Shown: piece after piece, positions 18,742 through 28,053 of the stretch
Numbering within the stretch: the stretch's first letter is position 1
Layout of the letters: each line of letters starts with the position of its first letter
Assembly (NCBI GenBank): GCA_016719055.1
Contig: JADKAW010000006.1
Location: 62,001-126,000, forward strand
Origin: Candidatus Rhodoferax mariagerensis
GTDB taxonomy: Bacteria > Pseudomonadota > Gammaproteobacteria > Burkholderiales > Burkholderiaceae_C
Reading direction: 5' to 3'
DNA length: 64,000 nucleotides
Program-made: the position numbers and the translations under genes
The notes under the pieces: model-generated
What the model was told of the DNA's origin: nothing
What the model saw: only the letters and a program-made list of their open reading frames with translations
Database searches by the model: none

Positions 18742-21119
18742 TCAAGCAGGCGTTTGGCGCGACAGTGCCCTGAGCACCTGCTCAGGCGTGGCTGGTGCCA
18801 CCAGTTCTACCACCTGCTTGTCACCCCTGGCCCGAGCCACGGCATCGCGCAGCGCCTCAAACACGCTGATGGCCAGCATGAAAGGTGGTTCACCCACCGC
18901 TTTGGAGCCAAACACGTTGTCTTCGGTATTGGGGGCATCCCACAAATCGACCTTGAAATGGGCCGGCACATCACCCGCGGTGGGAATCTTGTAGGTGCTG
19001 GGGGCGTGGGTGGTGAGCTGGCCCGCTCGTTCCACACCAGTTGCTCGGTGGTCAGCCAGCCCATGCCCTGCACAAAAGCGCCTTCAATCTGGCCAATGTC
19101 CAGGCCCGGGTTGATGGAGCGTCCCACATCGTGCAGGATGTCCACGCGCAGCACCTTGTTTTCACCGGTCAGGGTGTCAATAGCCACCTCGGTGCAGGCA
19201 GCACCATAGGCAAAGTAATAAAACGGCCGCCCGGTCAGGGTGGTTTTGTCGTAGTGGATTTTGGGCGTGCGGTAAAAACCGTCGCTCCAGAGCTGAATGC
19301 GGTTGGCGTAGGCCAGCTTGACCACCTCGTCAAAGCTGCGGGTGGCCTTTGGCGTCGAAACCTGCCCGGCGGCAAAACGCACAGCGCCGGCGCCCACGCC
19401 GTCCAGCCCCCCGACAAACGCCGCCAGGTTTTCACGCACCCGGGCGGCGGCAAACTGGGCGGCACGGCCATTCAGGTCGGTGCCGGAGGACGCGGCCGTG
19501 GCCGAAGCATTGGGAATCTTGCTGGTGTCGCTGGCCGTGCTAAGCACCCGGTTGAGCGGTATGCCCAGCTCGTCGGCCACGATTTGCGCCACCTTGGTGT
19601 TCAGGCCCTGGCCCATCTCGATACCGCCGTGATTCACCTGCACGCTGCCATCCAGGTACACATGCACCAGCGCACCGGCCTGGTTAAACAGGGTGGCGGT
19701 AAAGCTGATGCCAAACTTGAGCGGTGTAATAGCCAGGCCACGTTTGACCGTGTTATGGCTGGCATTCCATAAAGAAATGGCCTCCAGCCTTTGTTGGTAT
19801 TGCGCTGATAGCTCTAGTTTTAAGAGCAATGGCTGCAGAATATTACCTTCGACTTGCATGCCGTAGTGGGTGGTGTGCGGCAGATTCGGCGCGGTGGTAC
19901 CTTGTGCGCCAACTGGCACAGCCGGGTCAAGCGCTTCGTCGCTGTACAGGTTGCGCAGTCGCACCGCCAGTGGGTCCAGCCCCAGGTGGCGTGCGATGTC
20001 GCTCATGATGGCTTCGGTCACGATCATGCCCTGCGGTCCGCCAAAACCGCGAAACGCGGTGTGGCTTTGGGTGTTGAGCTTGCAGCGGTATGAGGTGATG
20101 TCCACATCCTGCAGGTAATAGGCGTTGTCGGCATGAAAGACGGCACGGTCGGCCACCGGGCCCGACAAGTCGGCGCTGAAGCCGCAATGTGCCGCCATCA
20201 TCAGCTTGAGGCCGCACAGACGCCCGGTGTCGTCAAAACCCACGGTGTAGCGGTAGCTGAACGGATGCCGTTTGCCGGTGACCATGAAGTCATCGTCGCG
20301 GTCCAGCCGCAGCTTGACCGGGCATTTGAACTTGGCTGCCGCCACTGCTGCCCACACCGCCAGATGGCCGGCCTGGGTCTCCTTGCCGCCAAAACCGCCA
20401 CCCAGGCGGCGGCATTCCACCCGCACCGCATGGTTGTCCAGCCCCAGCGCATGCGCCACCCAGTGCTGAACCTCGCCCGGGTGCTGCGTGCTGCTGTAGA
20501 TCAGCCACTGGTTTTGCTCTTGCGGCAGCGCGTAAGCCACCTGGCCTTCAAGGTAAAAGTGCTCCTGGCCACCGACTTCGAGCGTGCCAGTCAGCGTGTG
20601 GGGTGCCCGCGCCAATGCAGCGCTGGCATCACCGCGCCTGACGTTGACGGGTGGCAACACATAACTTTGCGCCGCCAGCGCCTCGTGCACGCTCAGCACA
20701 GCCGGCAGCGGGGTGATGTCAGCCTTGACCAGCCTGGCGGCACGGCGCGCCAGCATCACGTCGTCGGCCAGCACCAGACCGATGACCTGGCCAACATAGT
20801 CAACAGTGTCGAAGGCAAACACCGGCTCATCTCCGGCAAATGCTGCCAACATTGTGTCGCCGGGCACATCGCTGGCCAGGATCAGCCCGCGCACGCCGGG
20901 CAAGGCCAGCGCGGCAGTAGCATCAACGCCGTTAAGCCGGCCATGCGCCACGGTCGACAAAATTGGCGCAGCGTGCAAGCTGCCGCGCACCTCGGGAATG
21001 TCATCCACATAAGGCGCGGCACCCGCCACCTGGGCGTGTGCACTCTCGTGGTGCACAGAACTACCGCAGGCGCTGGTGGTGGCAGCAGTCGTGGAAGGAG
21101 TGGTCACCGTGGTGTTCAT
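18742..21119 (-). pseudogene. xdhB: Xanthine dehydrogenase molybdenum-binding subunit, frameshifted
   Basis: The large subunit oxidises hypoxanthine and xanthine to urate at a molybdopterin centre. From ATG 21119 the frame shows HHESAHAQVAGAAPYVDD, GGFGGKETQ, FRGFGGPQGM, GGIEMGQGLNTKVAQI and the acidic active-site region, all typical. At about 19022-19024 the frame breaks in a CCC run (GGG on the coding strand): upstream reads LVWNER, and the family sequence continues one frame over as GQLTTHAPSTYKIPTAGD to the stop at 18742, with the expected GSKAVGEPPFML. Restoring one G would give 792 residues of normal length. The truncated product would lack the catalytic Glu region GEPP, so the gene is inactive as written unless this is a sequence error. 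ATG overlaps the xdhA stop (ATGA). Confidence 0.85.
19777..19825. repeat. Interspersed repeat copy inside xdhB
   Basis: AATGGCCTCCAGCC, TTGCGCTGATAGCTCTAG and TTAAGAGCAATGG follow the repeat pattern; it is translated in frame within xdhB, adding residues around YQQRLEAISLWN. Confidence 0.5.
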
Positions 21120-22580
21120 GCGCACAGCTCCTGTAGCAACACATCATCCAGACTCACATCGTCCTGCCCCTGGCTCTGCAGCCAGAAGCGCTGCAGCAGA
21201 TTGCCCAGCACCTCGGTGCGGTAGCCGCTGCTGGCGCGCATGTCCGATATCGGCGCAAACTCAGCGCGCAGGGTGGTTTTGGCTTTTTCAATCAGGGCTT
21301 GCGTCCAGACCTGGCCGGTCAATGCGGCCTCGGTCTGGCGTGCCCGCACTGGCGTGGCGGCCACACCGCCAACACCAATCGACACGCAATCAAGCTGGCC
21401 GTCGTGTAGCTCGATGCGCAGCGCCAGACAGACCGCCGAAATATCGTCTTCCTGGCGTTTCGAGACTTTATAAACACGCAAAAATTCATTGACGGTCGGG
21501 CGCGGCACCTTGATGCGTCAGCACTTCGTCGCTGGCCATGACGTTTTGCCGGTAGCCGGTGTACAGCGCGTCCAACGCCAGCTCGCGGCTGCCGCGCACA
21601 CTGGCCAGCACCACCCGGGCGTGCAGCGCAATCAACAGCGGCATCGAGTCGCCAATCGGTGAACCATTGGCCACATTGCCGCCCAGCGTGCCCGAGTTGC
21701 GCACCGGCAGCCCGGCAAAACGGTTGACAAAGCTGTGCAATTGCGGGCGCTCGGCCAGCAGCGCGGCAAACGCGTCGGTCAGCGTTACCGCCGCGCCAAT
21801 GGTCAGCGTGTTGGCATCCTGGCTGATGGTGCGCAGTTCGGCCACCTTTGAGAGGTCTAGTACCACCGGAAAATCCATGTGCAGCTTGTTGACCCACAGC
21901 CCCACATCGGTGCAGCCGGCCACCAACTGCGCCTTGGGGTTGGCCGCGCGCAGGGTCAGCAATTCGTTCAGGGTTTTCGGGGATTTATACGACAAATCGG
22001 CCTCCATCCCTTGTCCAGTCTGAGTGATTAGCTGCAGTTTTGATAGTATTTCAGTTTCATCCAGCGGCACCAGCGGCAGACTGGCCAACTGCTGCGCCGC
22101 GTCCAGAATCGGCCGGTAGCCGGTGCAGCGGCACAGGTTACCCGACAGCGTTTGCTGCGCCAGTTCGCGGCTGACTGGCTGGCCCTGCAGCACCTGTGTC
22201 TGGTACAGGCCAAACAGGCTCATGGCAAAACCCGGCGTGCAAAAGCCGCATTGGCTGGCGTGGTGGTGCAGCAGCGCCTGCTGCACCGGGTGCGGTGTGC
22301 CGTCGACGGCGGCAAGGTCTTGCGCCGTCCACAGCGCCATGCCACGCACCGAATGCGCCAGGCGAATGCAGGCGTTGACAGCGCTGTATTGAAGGTGGTC
22401 GCCCTGCCTTTCGCCCAGCACCACGGTGCAGGCACCGCAGTCGCCTTCGTTGCAACCTTCTTTGGTAGCCGTTTGCCCCAAGTCTTCGCGCAACAGTTGC
22501 AGCAGGGTGTGGGTCGGAGGCACGTTGGGCAGCGAGACAATCTGGCCGCCTTGCACAAATTCAAGCACAGGGTGATGCAT
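21116..22580 (-). pseudogene. xdhA: Xanthine dehydrogenase FAD/iron-sulfur subunit, frameshifted
   Basis: The small subunit carries two [2Fe-2S] clusters and FAD that take electrons from the molybdenum centre. From ATG 22580 the N-terminal ferredoxin domain has CNEGDCGAC, then the second cluster motifs CGFCTPGF and CRCTGYRPI, then the FAD domain with FAGLPVRNSGTLGGNVANGSPIGDSMP. Near 21506-21515 the frame breaks after DEVLTH: the conserved continuation VPRPTVNEFLRVYKVSKR is in another frame and runs to the TGA at 21116. A two-base deletion explains it (THIKVPRP expected); restored length is 488 residues. Longer upstream readings exist but the ferredoxin fold begins at MHHPVLEF. Same strand and coupled to xdhB. 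Confidence 0.85.
22000..22050. repeat. Degenerate interspersed repeat inside xdhA
   Basis: GGCCTCCATCCCTTG, then GATTAGCTGCAGTTTTGATAGTA, follow the spacing of the repeat. It falls at the linker between the iron-sulfur and FAD domains, where inserted residues are tolerated. Confidence 0.4.
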
Positions 22581-22626
22581 GGTGATTTTTTTTGTAAAAG
22601 AAGCGATGTTAATCAATGCCGTGACC

Positions 22627-22712
22627 GCAAGTTTCCTGCCAGGGCCAAATCGCCAAAGCCATGTGTTGCCATTGTTCATGATGGCCAAATAGCCACCGCG
22701 CCAGCCGTTTTT
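22627..22712. repeat. Direct repeat R, copy 1
   Basis: About 85 bp beginning GCAAGTTTCCTGCCAGGGCC is repeated with roughly 80 percent identity by eye at 24494-24577, in the same orientation. The two copies bracket the first PEP-CTERM gene and the toxin-antitoxin pair. Apart from this repeat and the PEP-CTERM leader the 300-bp space between xdhA and the next gene holds nothing recognisable. Confidence 0.55.
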
Positions 22713-22742
22713 ATGCGAAGGCGGCAGTTTTGACCCGCTGAC

Positions 22743-22885
22743 TGTGGAAAAAGCACCACATAACGGCCTGACAGGTGTGCAGATTAGTCCGAACGGACTA
22801 TTGCCCCCCCCCCCGAGATTTCTTAAAGTCCATTTCGGATATTTTTCCAATTCAATTTCATTCTTAACTTATTAGGGGGTCATCT
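22743..22885 (+). promoter_or_regulatory. Duplicated leader of PEP-CTERM gene 1 (C11 tract)
   Basis: A 143-bp block that is almost identical to 28054-28192 upstream of the second PEP-CTERM gene, although the genes themselves have diverged. It contains inverted repeat TGTGG-N8-CCACA, the palindrome TAGTCCG-AA-CGGACTA at 22785-22800, a run of 11 C at 22804-22814, and AGGGGG before ATG. No sigma-54 motif was found. Conservation suggests a shared promoter or operator. Confidence 0.65.
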
Positions 22886-23659
22886 ATGAAAGCATTCAAG
22901 TTTGTCAGCGCGTGCCTGGCTGTGTCGGCCGCGGCGTTTGTGCTGTCGGCACCGGCACATGCGAGTCTATTGGGCCGCGATATCAATGGAAATGCGGTTG
23001 CTGGCGATGCTGCCACGGCAGAGTTCCTTTATGACACCGACCTCAACATCACTTGGCTGCGCGATTCCTTTTCTGCGAGTAAAAATTCCATTTTTGACCT
23101 TGCGGACGGTTCTGCAGATGGACGCATGACCTGGGAGAAGGCCAACGATTGGGCCAACAGCTATAGCATTGGGGGCTTTGACGACTGGCACTTGCCCACG
23201 ATGGTGGACACTTTTGCCAGTCCGGTCACGGTCGCTGACGGCTGTAATTTCAGCTACGGCGGCACCGATTGTGGCTACAACCCGGCGACGACCACCAGCC
23301 AAATGGCGCACCTGTTTTTCGTTGAGCTGGGCAATAAGTCTTTTTACTCTCCCACCGGTGATGCTCAACCAGTCTATGGTTTGAAAAACACTGGCAGTTT
23401 CCAGAATCTGCAGTCCGACTACTATTGGCTCGGTACAGAGTACGCGCCCAATCCCAGTAGCGCGTGGTCCTTCTATACCACCAATGGCTACCAGCATAAC
23501 TACCTCAAGACCCCCAATTTTTATGCCATGGCTGTACGCGACGGGGATGTGCTCGCCTCAGCGGTGCCAGAACCCGAAAGCTACGCGATGATGCTGGCGG
23601 GGCTGGCGATGGTTGGCGCGCTGAGGCGGCGGCGGGCACTTGGGGCTTCGGGGCTTTGA
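22886..23659 (+). CDS. PEP-CTERM sorted DUF1566-type protein 1
   Basis: A 257-residue exported protein. It has a signal peptide (MKAFKFVSACLAVSAAAFVL, cleavage after about AHA), a single DUF1566-like domain with DINGNAVAGDAATAEFLYDTDLNITWLRD, MTWEKANDWANS and FDDWHLPTM, and a C-terminal sorting tail: VPEPESYAMMLAGLAMVGA then Arg-rich RRRRA. PEP-CTERM tails are processed by exosortase in exopolysaccharide-producing bacteria; no exosortase is in the window. The mature protein is likely surface-bound or in biofilm matrix. It shares leader and signal peptide with the gene at 28193. Confidence 0.85.
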   Translation: MKAFKFVSACLAVSAAAFVLSAPAHASLLGRDINGNAVAGDAATAEFLYDTDLNITWLRDSFSASKNSIFDLADGSADGRMTWEKANDWANSYSIGGFDDWHLPTMVDTFASPVTVADGCNFSYGGTDCGYNPATTTSQMAHLFFVELGNKSFYSPTGDAQPVYGLKNTGSFQNLQSDYYWLGTEYAPNPSSAWSFYTTNGYQHNYLKTPNFYAMAVRDGDVLASAVPEPESYAMMLAGLAMVGALRRRRALGASGL

Positions 23660-23689
23660 ACCCTTTGGGGCTGATGCAGCCCCGTTCTG

Positions 23690-23965
23690 TTAGCGATCTT
23701 CCCGGGTGTGCCAAAGGCGCAGCAAGTAGATGTTGGTTGCCTGAATCTCGTAGCGCACTTCGTACTTGCCCACCAGAATCCGGCGCACTTCGCGCGGCTC
23801 GAACTCCTCCAGCTTTTCGCCGATTCTTGGGTTGGCAAGCAAAGCCCTCGGTGCGTCGGTCAGTGCCCGCACTGCGCGCACCGCTGCGCTCCGGTTTACA
23901 CAAGCCAAGAACTCATACAAGCGCGCCAAGTCCGACTGCGCCTTGCTTGTCCACTTGATCTGCAT
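23690..23965 (-). CDS. ParE/RelE-family toxin
   Basis: A 91-residue type II toxin with the compact RelE/ParE fold: IKWTSKAQSDLARLYEFLA at the N-terminus, ALLANPRIGEKLEEF in the middle and the core strand pattern EVRRILVGKYEVRYEI..IYLLRLWHTRED at the end. ParE members poison gyrase and RelE members cleave mRNA; the ArgEVRR and terminal HTRE resemble ParE. Its ATG overlaps the antitoxin stop (TGATG), so production depends on translation of the antitoxin. Confidence 0.85.
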   Translation of the reverse strand: MQIKWTSKAQSDLARLYEFLACVNRSAAVRAVRALTDAPRALLANPRIGEKLEEFEPREVRRILVGKYEVRYEIQATNIYLLRLWHTREDR

Positions 23966-24237
23966 CAGGCGGGCATGGTCAGCGGCTGAGGTGTGTCGAG
24001 GCTGTCAGCCCATGCCATAACCGCCTGATGGTCCACCACGCGTAGCGCATCGACATCGTCCAGCGCCTCCCGGGTAAGACGGCTGCGTTCTTCCTCCTGA
24101 TCCAGCCAGGCCATCAACGCCTGTTTGACGACCCAGCCGCGCGAGCGCTCAAGGCGCGCCGCCAACTGATCCACTTTGTCTGCAAGAGCCAAAGGTACTT
24201 GCGCGCTAAGCTCCGTCATGGTTACTGAATGCATCAC
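23965..24237 (-). CDS. ParD/RHH-family antitoxin
   Basis: A 90-residue ribbon-helix-helix protein: TELSAQVPLALADKVDQLAARLERSRGWVVKQALMAWLDQEEER forms the DNA-binding dimer fold, and the acidic C-terminal tail is expected to wrap the toxin. It precedes and is coupled to the toxin gene, the usual order with autorepression of the promoter. The start could be the second Met. Confidence 0.82.
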   Translation of the reverse strand: MMHSVTMTELSAQVPLALADKVDQLAARLERSRGWVVKQALMAWLDQEEERSRLTREALDDVDALRVVDHQAVMAWADSLDTPQPLTMPA

Positions 24238-24433
24238 TCGACTCCGGTAAATTCACCAGCCAGAATCATAGCGGCGCAAACGGGTTTGCGCCCATCGCCG
24301 CGCTACCTTGCCAGCCATAGCGGCATCGGCACCCACCTTGTCCCATGCCGTTTGCGCCGCAGTCCCCATTGAACCAGGCGCCAACGTCCCAGGTTGTGAG
24401 TGCGGGCTATTGCCTGGCATTGAACGGAATCTT

Positions 24434-24492
24434 GACGTTTTATGCCTGCAACCCCCGCAAGATAAGCGCTGATAGCTACTAAAAGTATAGCG
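24434..24492. repeat. Interspersed repeat copy upstream of repeat R copy 2
   Basis: GACGTTTTATGCCTGC, GATAAGCGCTGATAGCTAC and TAAAAGTATAGCG. A near-identical copy is at 29139-29200, so these two belong to one subtype with the GACGTTTTATGCC edge. Confidence 0.65.
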
Positions 24493-24493
24493 T

Positions 24494-24577
24494 GCAAGTT
24501 TCCGGCCAGGGCCCAATTGCCCAGGCCATGGGTTGCCAGTGTTCATGACTGCAAATGGACACCGCTCCAGCCTTTTC
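24494..24577. repeat. Direct repeat R, copy 2
   Basis: Begins GCAAGTTTCCGGCCAGGGCC and aligns with 22627-22712. Together with the interspersed repeat it occupies most of the 527-bp stretch 24238-24764, in which I see no gene. Confidence 0.55.
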
Positions 24578-24764
24578 CACGCGGTGGTGTTACGTCCATT
24601 GAAATCCAAGGCGTAAGCCCCCCACGACATCCCGTGCACCTTTAGCAAACGACTAAAGTCGTGACCGCAGAGAGGGTGGGACAGGCAGGCAAAAGAATAG
24701 GCCAGTACATCGTTGTTATCGTTTGAGGTTCTCGACGCCTAAACGCAACAAGGAAGACCGGCCT

Positions 24765-25298
24765 ATGAATAGAATTTTAGTGAGCATCACCAGCCTTGAC
24801 GAACACGTGAATGCAGTGGCCATGAACCCGGACCTCTACCGCCCGCAAGCCTGTCCGCACTGCGAGTACTCACGCCTTTGGAATCACGGCTGCTACTACC
24901 GCAAGGCCGATCGCAGCGGCCTGGGCCAATCGCTCAACCCGGTGCCGGTGCTGCGCTACCTGTGTGCGTCGTGCAAAAAGACCTGCTCACGTTTACCTGC
25001 CTGCATTGCGCCACGGCGCTGGTATGACTGGGCCATGCAGCAAATCGTGCTGATGTTGATGCTCACGGGCTGTTGCGTGCAAGGCTGCGCCGACTTCAGC
25101 GGCCGCGCCCGCTCAACCGTGCGCCGCTGGAGTGGGTGGCTCACTGAACGCGGTGAACTCTTTGCCTTTCACCTGCGCAGCCGCTTTGCCGAACTCGGGC
25201 GCACTCCCCAGGGGGAAGCCTTTTGGCATCACCTGTTGCCAGACATGGGCCTGATGCGCGTCATGAGCTGGCTCGATCGCGACCTGATCGTCCCGTAA
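24765..25298 (+). CDS. DUF6431-like transposon accessory protein
   Basis: A 177-residue protein with an N-terminal zinc finger-like part (QACPHCEYSRLWNHGCYYRK then RYLCASCKKTCSRLP; two CxxC pairs) and a helix-turn-helix-like segment (GCADFSGRARSTVRRWSGWL). This form is found ahead of DDE integrases in elements of this type, where it probably recognises transposon DNA. ATG 24765 follows AAGGAAG. It is the first gene of the element and appears intact. Confidence 0.65.
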   Translation: MNRILVSITSLDEHVNAVAMNPDLYRPQACPHCEYSRLWNHGCYYRKADRSGLGQSLNPVPVLRYLCASCKKTCSRLPACIAPRRWYDWAMQQIVLMLMLTGCCVQGCADFSGRARSTVRRWSGWLTERGELFAFHLRSRFAELGRTPQGEAFWHHLLPDMGLMRVMSWLDRDLIVP

Positions 25299-25430
25299 TG
25301 CGCTGCCTCCTTGTCGCGTAGCGACAGGCATGGCCCCGCCCGGGCGGGGCCACCACACACTTTAGCCATTTACCGACACCGGCCATTGCGGCCCAATCGC
25401 CTGCACATCAACTTCAGAGGTGCATTGATC

Positions 25431-26806
25431 GTGAAATCCGTTAACCCCATGGCCCTGTTTCGTCTATCCGTGTTGGGACGCCTGATCAGTTGCGAGCAAC
25501 TGGCACGCGGAGAACTCCAAAGCGAGATTCGAGCACTGGCACAACGCCAGTACACCATTCCCGACTCTGATCGCCACCACTTGAGCGAGAAGACCATCCA
25601 AGCCTGGTACTACCGTTGGCGCAAACAAGGCATTGAGGGTCTGACCCCCAAGACCCGTCTGGACCGGGGCATCTCCAAAATACCACCCGCGCTGCAAGAG
25701 GCGGTACTGGCAGCCAAGCGCGACAACCCCCGGCGCTCGATTCGCCAGATCAAACTCTTACTGGAAAAAAGTGGCCAAGTCGGCATCCAATCCCTGTCAC
25801 GCTCAGCCATTCACCGCCTGCTGCAACTGCACGGCCTGTCGCAACTCACGGGCTCAGCGAGCCTGCCCGAAGAAAAGCGCAGCTTCGGTGCAGAATTTGC
25901 TGGCTCCATCTGGTATGGCGATGTGATGCATGGCCCCCACGTACCCGTCAAAGGTCAGTTGCGCAAGACCTACTTGGTCAGCCTGTTTGACGATGCCTCG
26001 CGCCTGGTGGCGCACAGCAGCTTTCGTCTGGGCGAGACCGCCCTGGATATTGAAGCCGTGCTCAAGCAGGCGCTCTTGCGTCGTGGGATCCCAGGCAAGC
26101 TTGTGGTGGATAACGGCGCGGCCTACCGCTCGGCAAGCCTGCAGGGCATCTCGCGCGCCTGGGTATCACCTTGATTTATTGCCGCCCCTACGCGCCACAG
26201 GGCAAGGGCAAGTTGGAGCGCTGGCATCGCACGCTGCGTGATCAATTCCTCAGTGAGATCGATGAGCGCCTGATCGCCGATCTCGATGACCTCAATGCAC
26301 GCTTATGGGCCTGGATCGAACAGGTGTATCACCAAACGGTTCATGGCGGTCTGGATGGGCTGACTCCCCTGGCACGTTACCAGCGGGATTTATCCAGAAT
26401 TCGTACTCTGGGAGCCAAAGCGGCCACGCTCGATGCGCTGTTTTATCACCGCACCGAGCGCTTTGTGCGCAAGGATGGCACGGTTTCGTATTTGGGTACA
26501 CGTTTTGAGGTGCCCTACGAGCTCTCGGGCAAGACGGTGTGTTTGGTGGTGGATGCGCAGGCCGCTCGTGTGGTGGGGGTGGAAAGTGAGGCCGGGGAGT
26601 CGCTCGGTGCGGTCACGCCGCTTGACAAATTAGCCAATGTCAATCGCCAGCGGCGCAAACCCGAGCCACCACAAGGCGATATGGCTGTGCCCGTGCCACC
26701 CAAGGGACCGCGCAAGGGTCACAATCTGGTGGAGTTGGCTCATGCGCAGTATTACGGTCGCGGGTCTGTTGACGCCGGCGTCAAAGCGTGCGTATCGCAG
26801 GGCTGA
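25431..26806 (+). pseudogene. DDE-type integrase/transposase, single frameshift
   Basis: A transposase of the Mu/rve integrase class: N-terminal helix-turn-helix region (LSEKTIQAWYYRWRKQGIEGLTPKTRLDRG), then the RNase H-like core with first Asp in IWYGDVMHGP, second in LVVDNGAAYRS and Glu in GKGKLERWHRTLRDQFL, and a Mu-type C-terminal domain. The frame breaks at about 26154: one reading ends RAWVSP and the other resumes LGITLIYCRPYAPQGKGK. Restoring one G gives GICARLGITLIY and 458 residues. GTG 25431 with AGAGG 10 nt before is taken as start. The lesion separates the second Asp from the catalytic Glu, so it is inactive as written. Confidence 0.8.
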
Positions 26807-26810
26807 AACC

Positions 26811-27601
26811 ATGTATCTGCAACATTTTGGTTTGCGCCATGCGCCCCTGGGTGACGATGTCACTGAGCCTTGGGATGATGGTGCGCTGGCGCAACTGGCG
26901 CAGCGTTTCAACTGGCTGCTTGAGTCCCCGGGTATCGGACTGCTCACTGGTGAGCCTGGGGTGGGCAAGACGGCTGCGCTGCGCAGTCTGACCAAGCCGT
27001 TGAATCCGCATCGCTACAAGGTGATCTATCAGGCCGAGACGGACTTTGGCAGGCTTGATATTTACCGTGAATTGGCGCGCTCGCTTGGTCTGGAGCCCAG
27101 TTATCGGCGCGCGCAGCTGTGGCGCGATATCAAGTCTCGTTTGCATGAGTTGGTCGATGCCAAGCAGGTGCTGCCGCTATGGATTGTCGATGAGGCGCAA
27201 AATTTGCCGCCCGAGTTCTTTCGGGATTTGCCGTCTTTTGAACTTCGCTTTTGATTCGCGTCAGTTGATGACGGTGGTTGTTGGGACACCCGGTGTTGGC
27301 GCAAACGCTGCAGCGCTGGCCTTATGCGGCGTTGTGTAGCCGTATTCAGGTGCAGGTGCAGCTCAAACCAGTGCTTGAGCGCGCGCGCTTTGCAGCGCTG
27401 GTGGCACATGCACTCAAGAGTGCGGGCTGCACGCAGACGTTGATAACGGATTCGGGGCTGGAGGTTTTGCGTCAGTCCAGCAAAGGCTTGCCGCGTCAGG
27501 CCGGGCGTATTGTGCGCACTGCCTTGCATTTGGCAGCCCATCAGGGGCTCAATCATTTGCCCGATGAGGTGTTGCAGCAAGCCATCGAGGAGTTGAAATG
27601 A
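26811..27601 (+). pseudogene. Transposon AAA ATPase (TniB/ExeA-like), two frameshifts
   Basis: An ATPase that would choose targets and activate the integrase. It begins MYLQHFGLRHAPLGDD as in ExeA-type ATPases, with Walker A GEPGVGKTAALRSL and Walker B LWIVDEAQNLPPEFF. Two breaks follow: after RDLPSF (about 27240; family continues LNFAFDSRQLMTV in another frame) and again about 27275-27280, after which GHPVLAQTLQRWPYAALCSRIQV continues to the stop at 27601. Each is a one- or two-base change. It lies 4 bp after the integrase stop. Confidence 0.78.
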
Positions 27602-27840
27602 AATCACCCTCGCACGCCTCTTCAGCCGGGTGCCACGGCTGTAGCAGATTGGTCAGGCCCACGCTCAGCGATGAGGCTGCAGTGCAGATTCATGGCTTTC
27701 TTGAGCGCATGATCAGTCTCTTTGAGTCTTGCTATTTCGATCAGATTCACCGTTTCTATCAGCAGCGCGATGAGGATGCGATGAATCAGCACGATGACCA
27801 CTTGCCTTGCGACTGGGACTGGGACGATCCACCTTTTTGA
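27598..27840 (+). CDS. Small acidic transposon-associated protein
   Basis: An 80-residue protein whose ATG overlaps the ATPase stop (ATGA). It has Cys/His at the start (GCHGCSRL), a helical middle (QIHGFLERMISLFESCYF) and an acidic Trp/Asp tail (DHLPCDWDWDDPPF). No family recognised; position and coupling mark it as part of the element. Confidence 0.55.
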   Translation: MKSPSHASSAGCHGCSRLVRPTLSDEAAVQIHGFLERMISLFESCYFDQIHRFYQQRDEDAMNQHDDHLPCDWDWDDPPF

Positions 27841-27864
27841 CATCAGCACATCTGTTGCAACTGA

Positions 27865-27896
27865 AAACGCCGCCAGCTTCAATCCTGGCGGCGTTT
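27865..27896 (+). terminator. Strong hairpin after the transposon genes
   Basis: Perfect 12-bp stem AAACGCCGCCAG / CTGGCGGCGTTT with an 8-nt loop, 25 bp after the last transposon gene. The following bases are only partly T-rich, so termination is likely but not certain. The remaining bases to the second PEP-CTERM leader hold no gene. Confidence 0.6.
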
Positions 27897-28053
27897 GTGT
27901 TGCTGGTCGTTCAAAACTGTCACTTTCGGGTAGTGCTGTCCACGCAATATCGCTGTGTCGGACATCTCGCCAATTTCGCCTTAGCAAAGCGTGGGATTAC
28001 GAGTTGAGATTTGCTTGGGACGTAACAGGTGTCCGTCGTTTTAACCAACTTTA

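Larger units (their letters stand above)
24640..27900 (+). mobile_element. Four-gene DDE transposon with AAA ATPase (ends not defined)
   Basis: A block of four co-oriented, tightly spaced genes (DUF6431-like zinc protein, DDE integrase, AAA ATPase, small acidic protein) forms a Mu/Tn552/IS21-type two-component element. The integrase and the ATPase are each frameshifted, so it is probably no longer mobile. I could not find convincing terminal inverted repeats or target duplications; limits are approximate, with the right side placed at a 12-bp stem hairpin. Confidence 0.7.

Noticed and set aside
20133..21224. 363-codon open frame opposite xdhB
   Set aside because: Fully antisense to a recognisable xanthine dehydrogenase gene, without domain features.
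22743..22885. Sigma-54 promoter in the PEP-CTERM leader
   Set aside because: Sought because PEP-CTERM genes can depend on RpoN, but no GG-N10-GC spacing was found in the leader.
24640..27900. Terminal inverted repeats of the transposon
   Set aside because: Short matches such as GGACAG near both ends were seen, but none is long or well placed enough to define ends.
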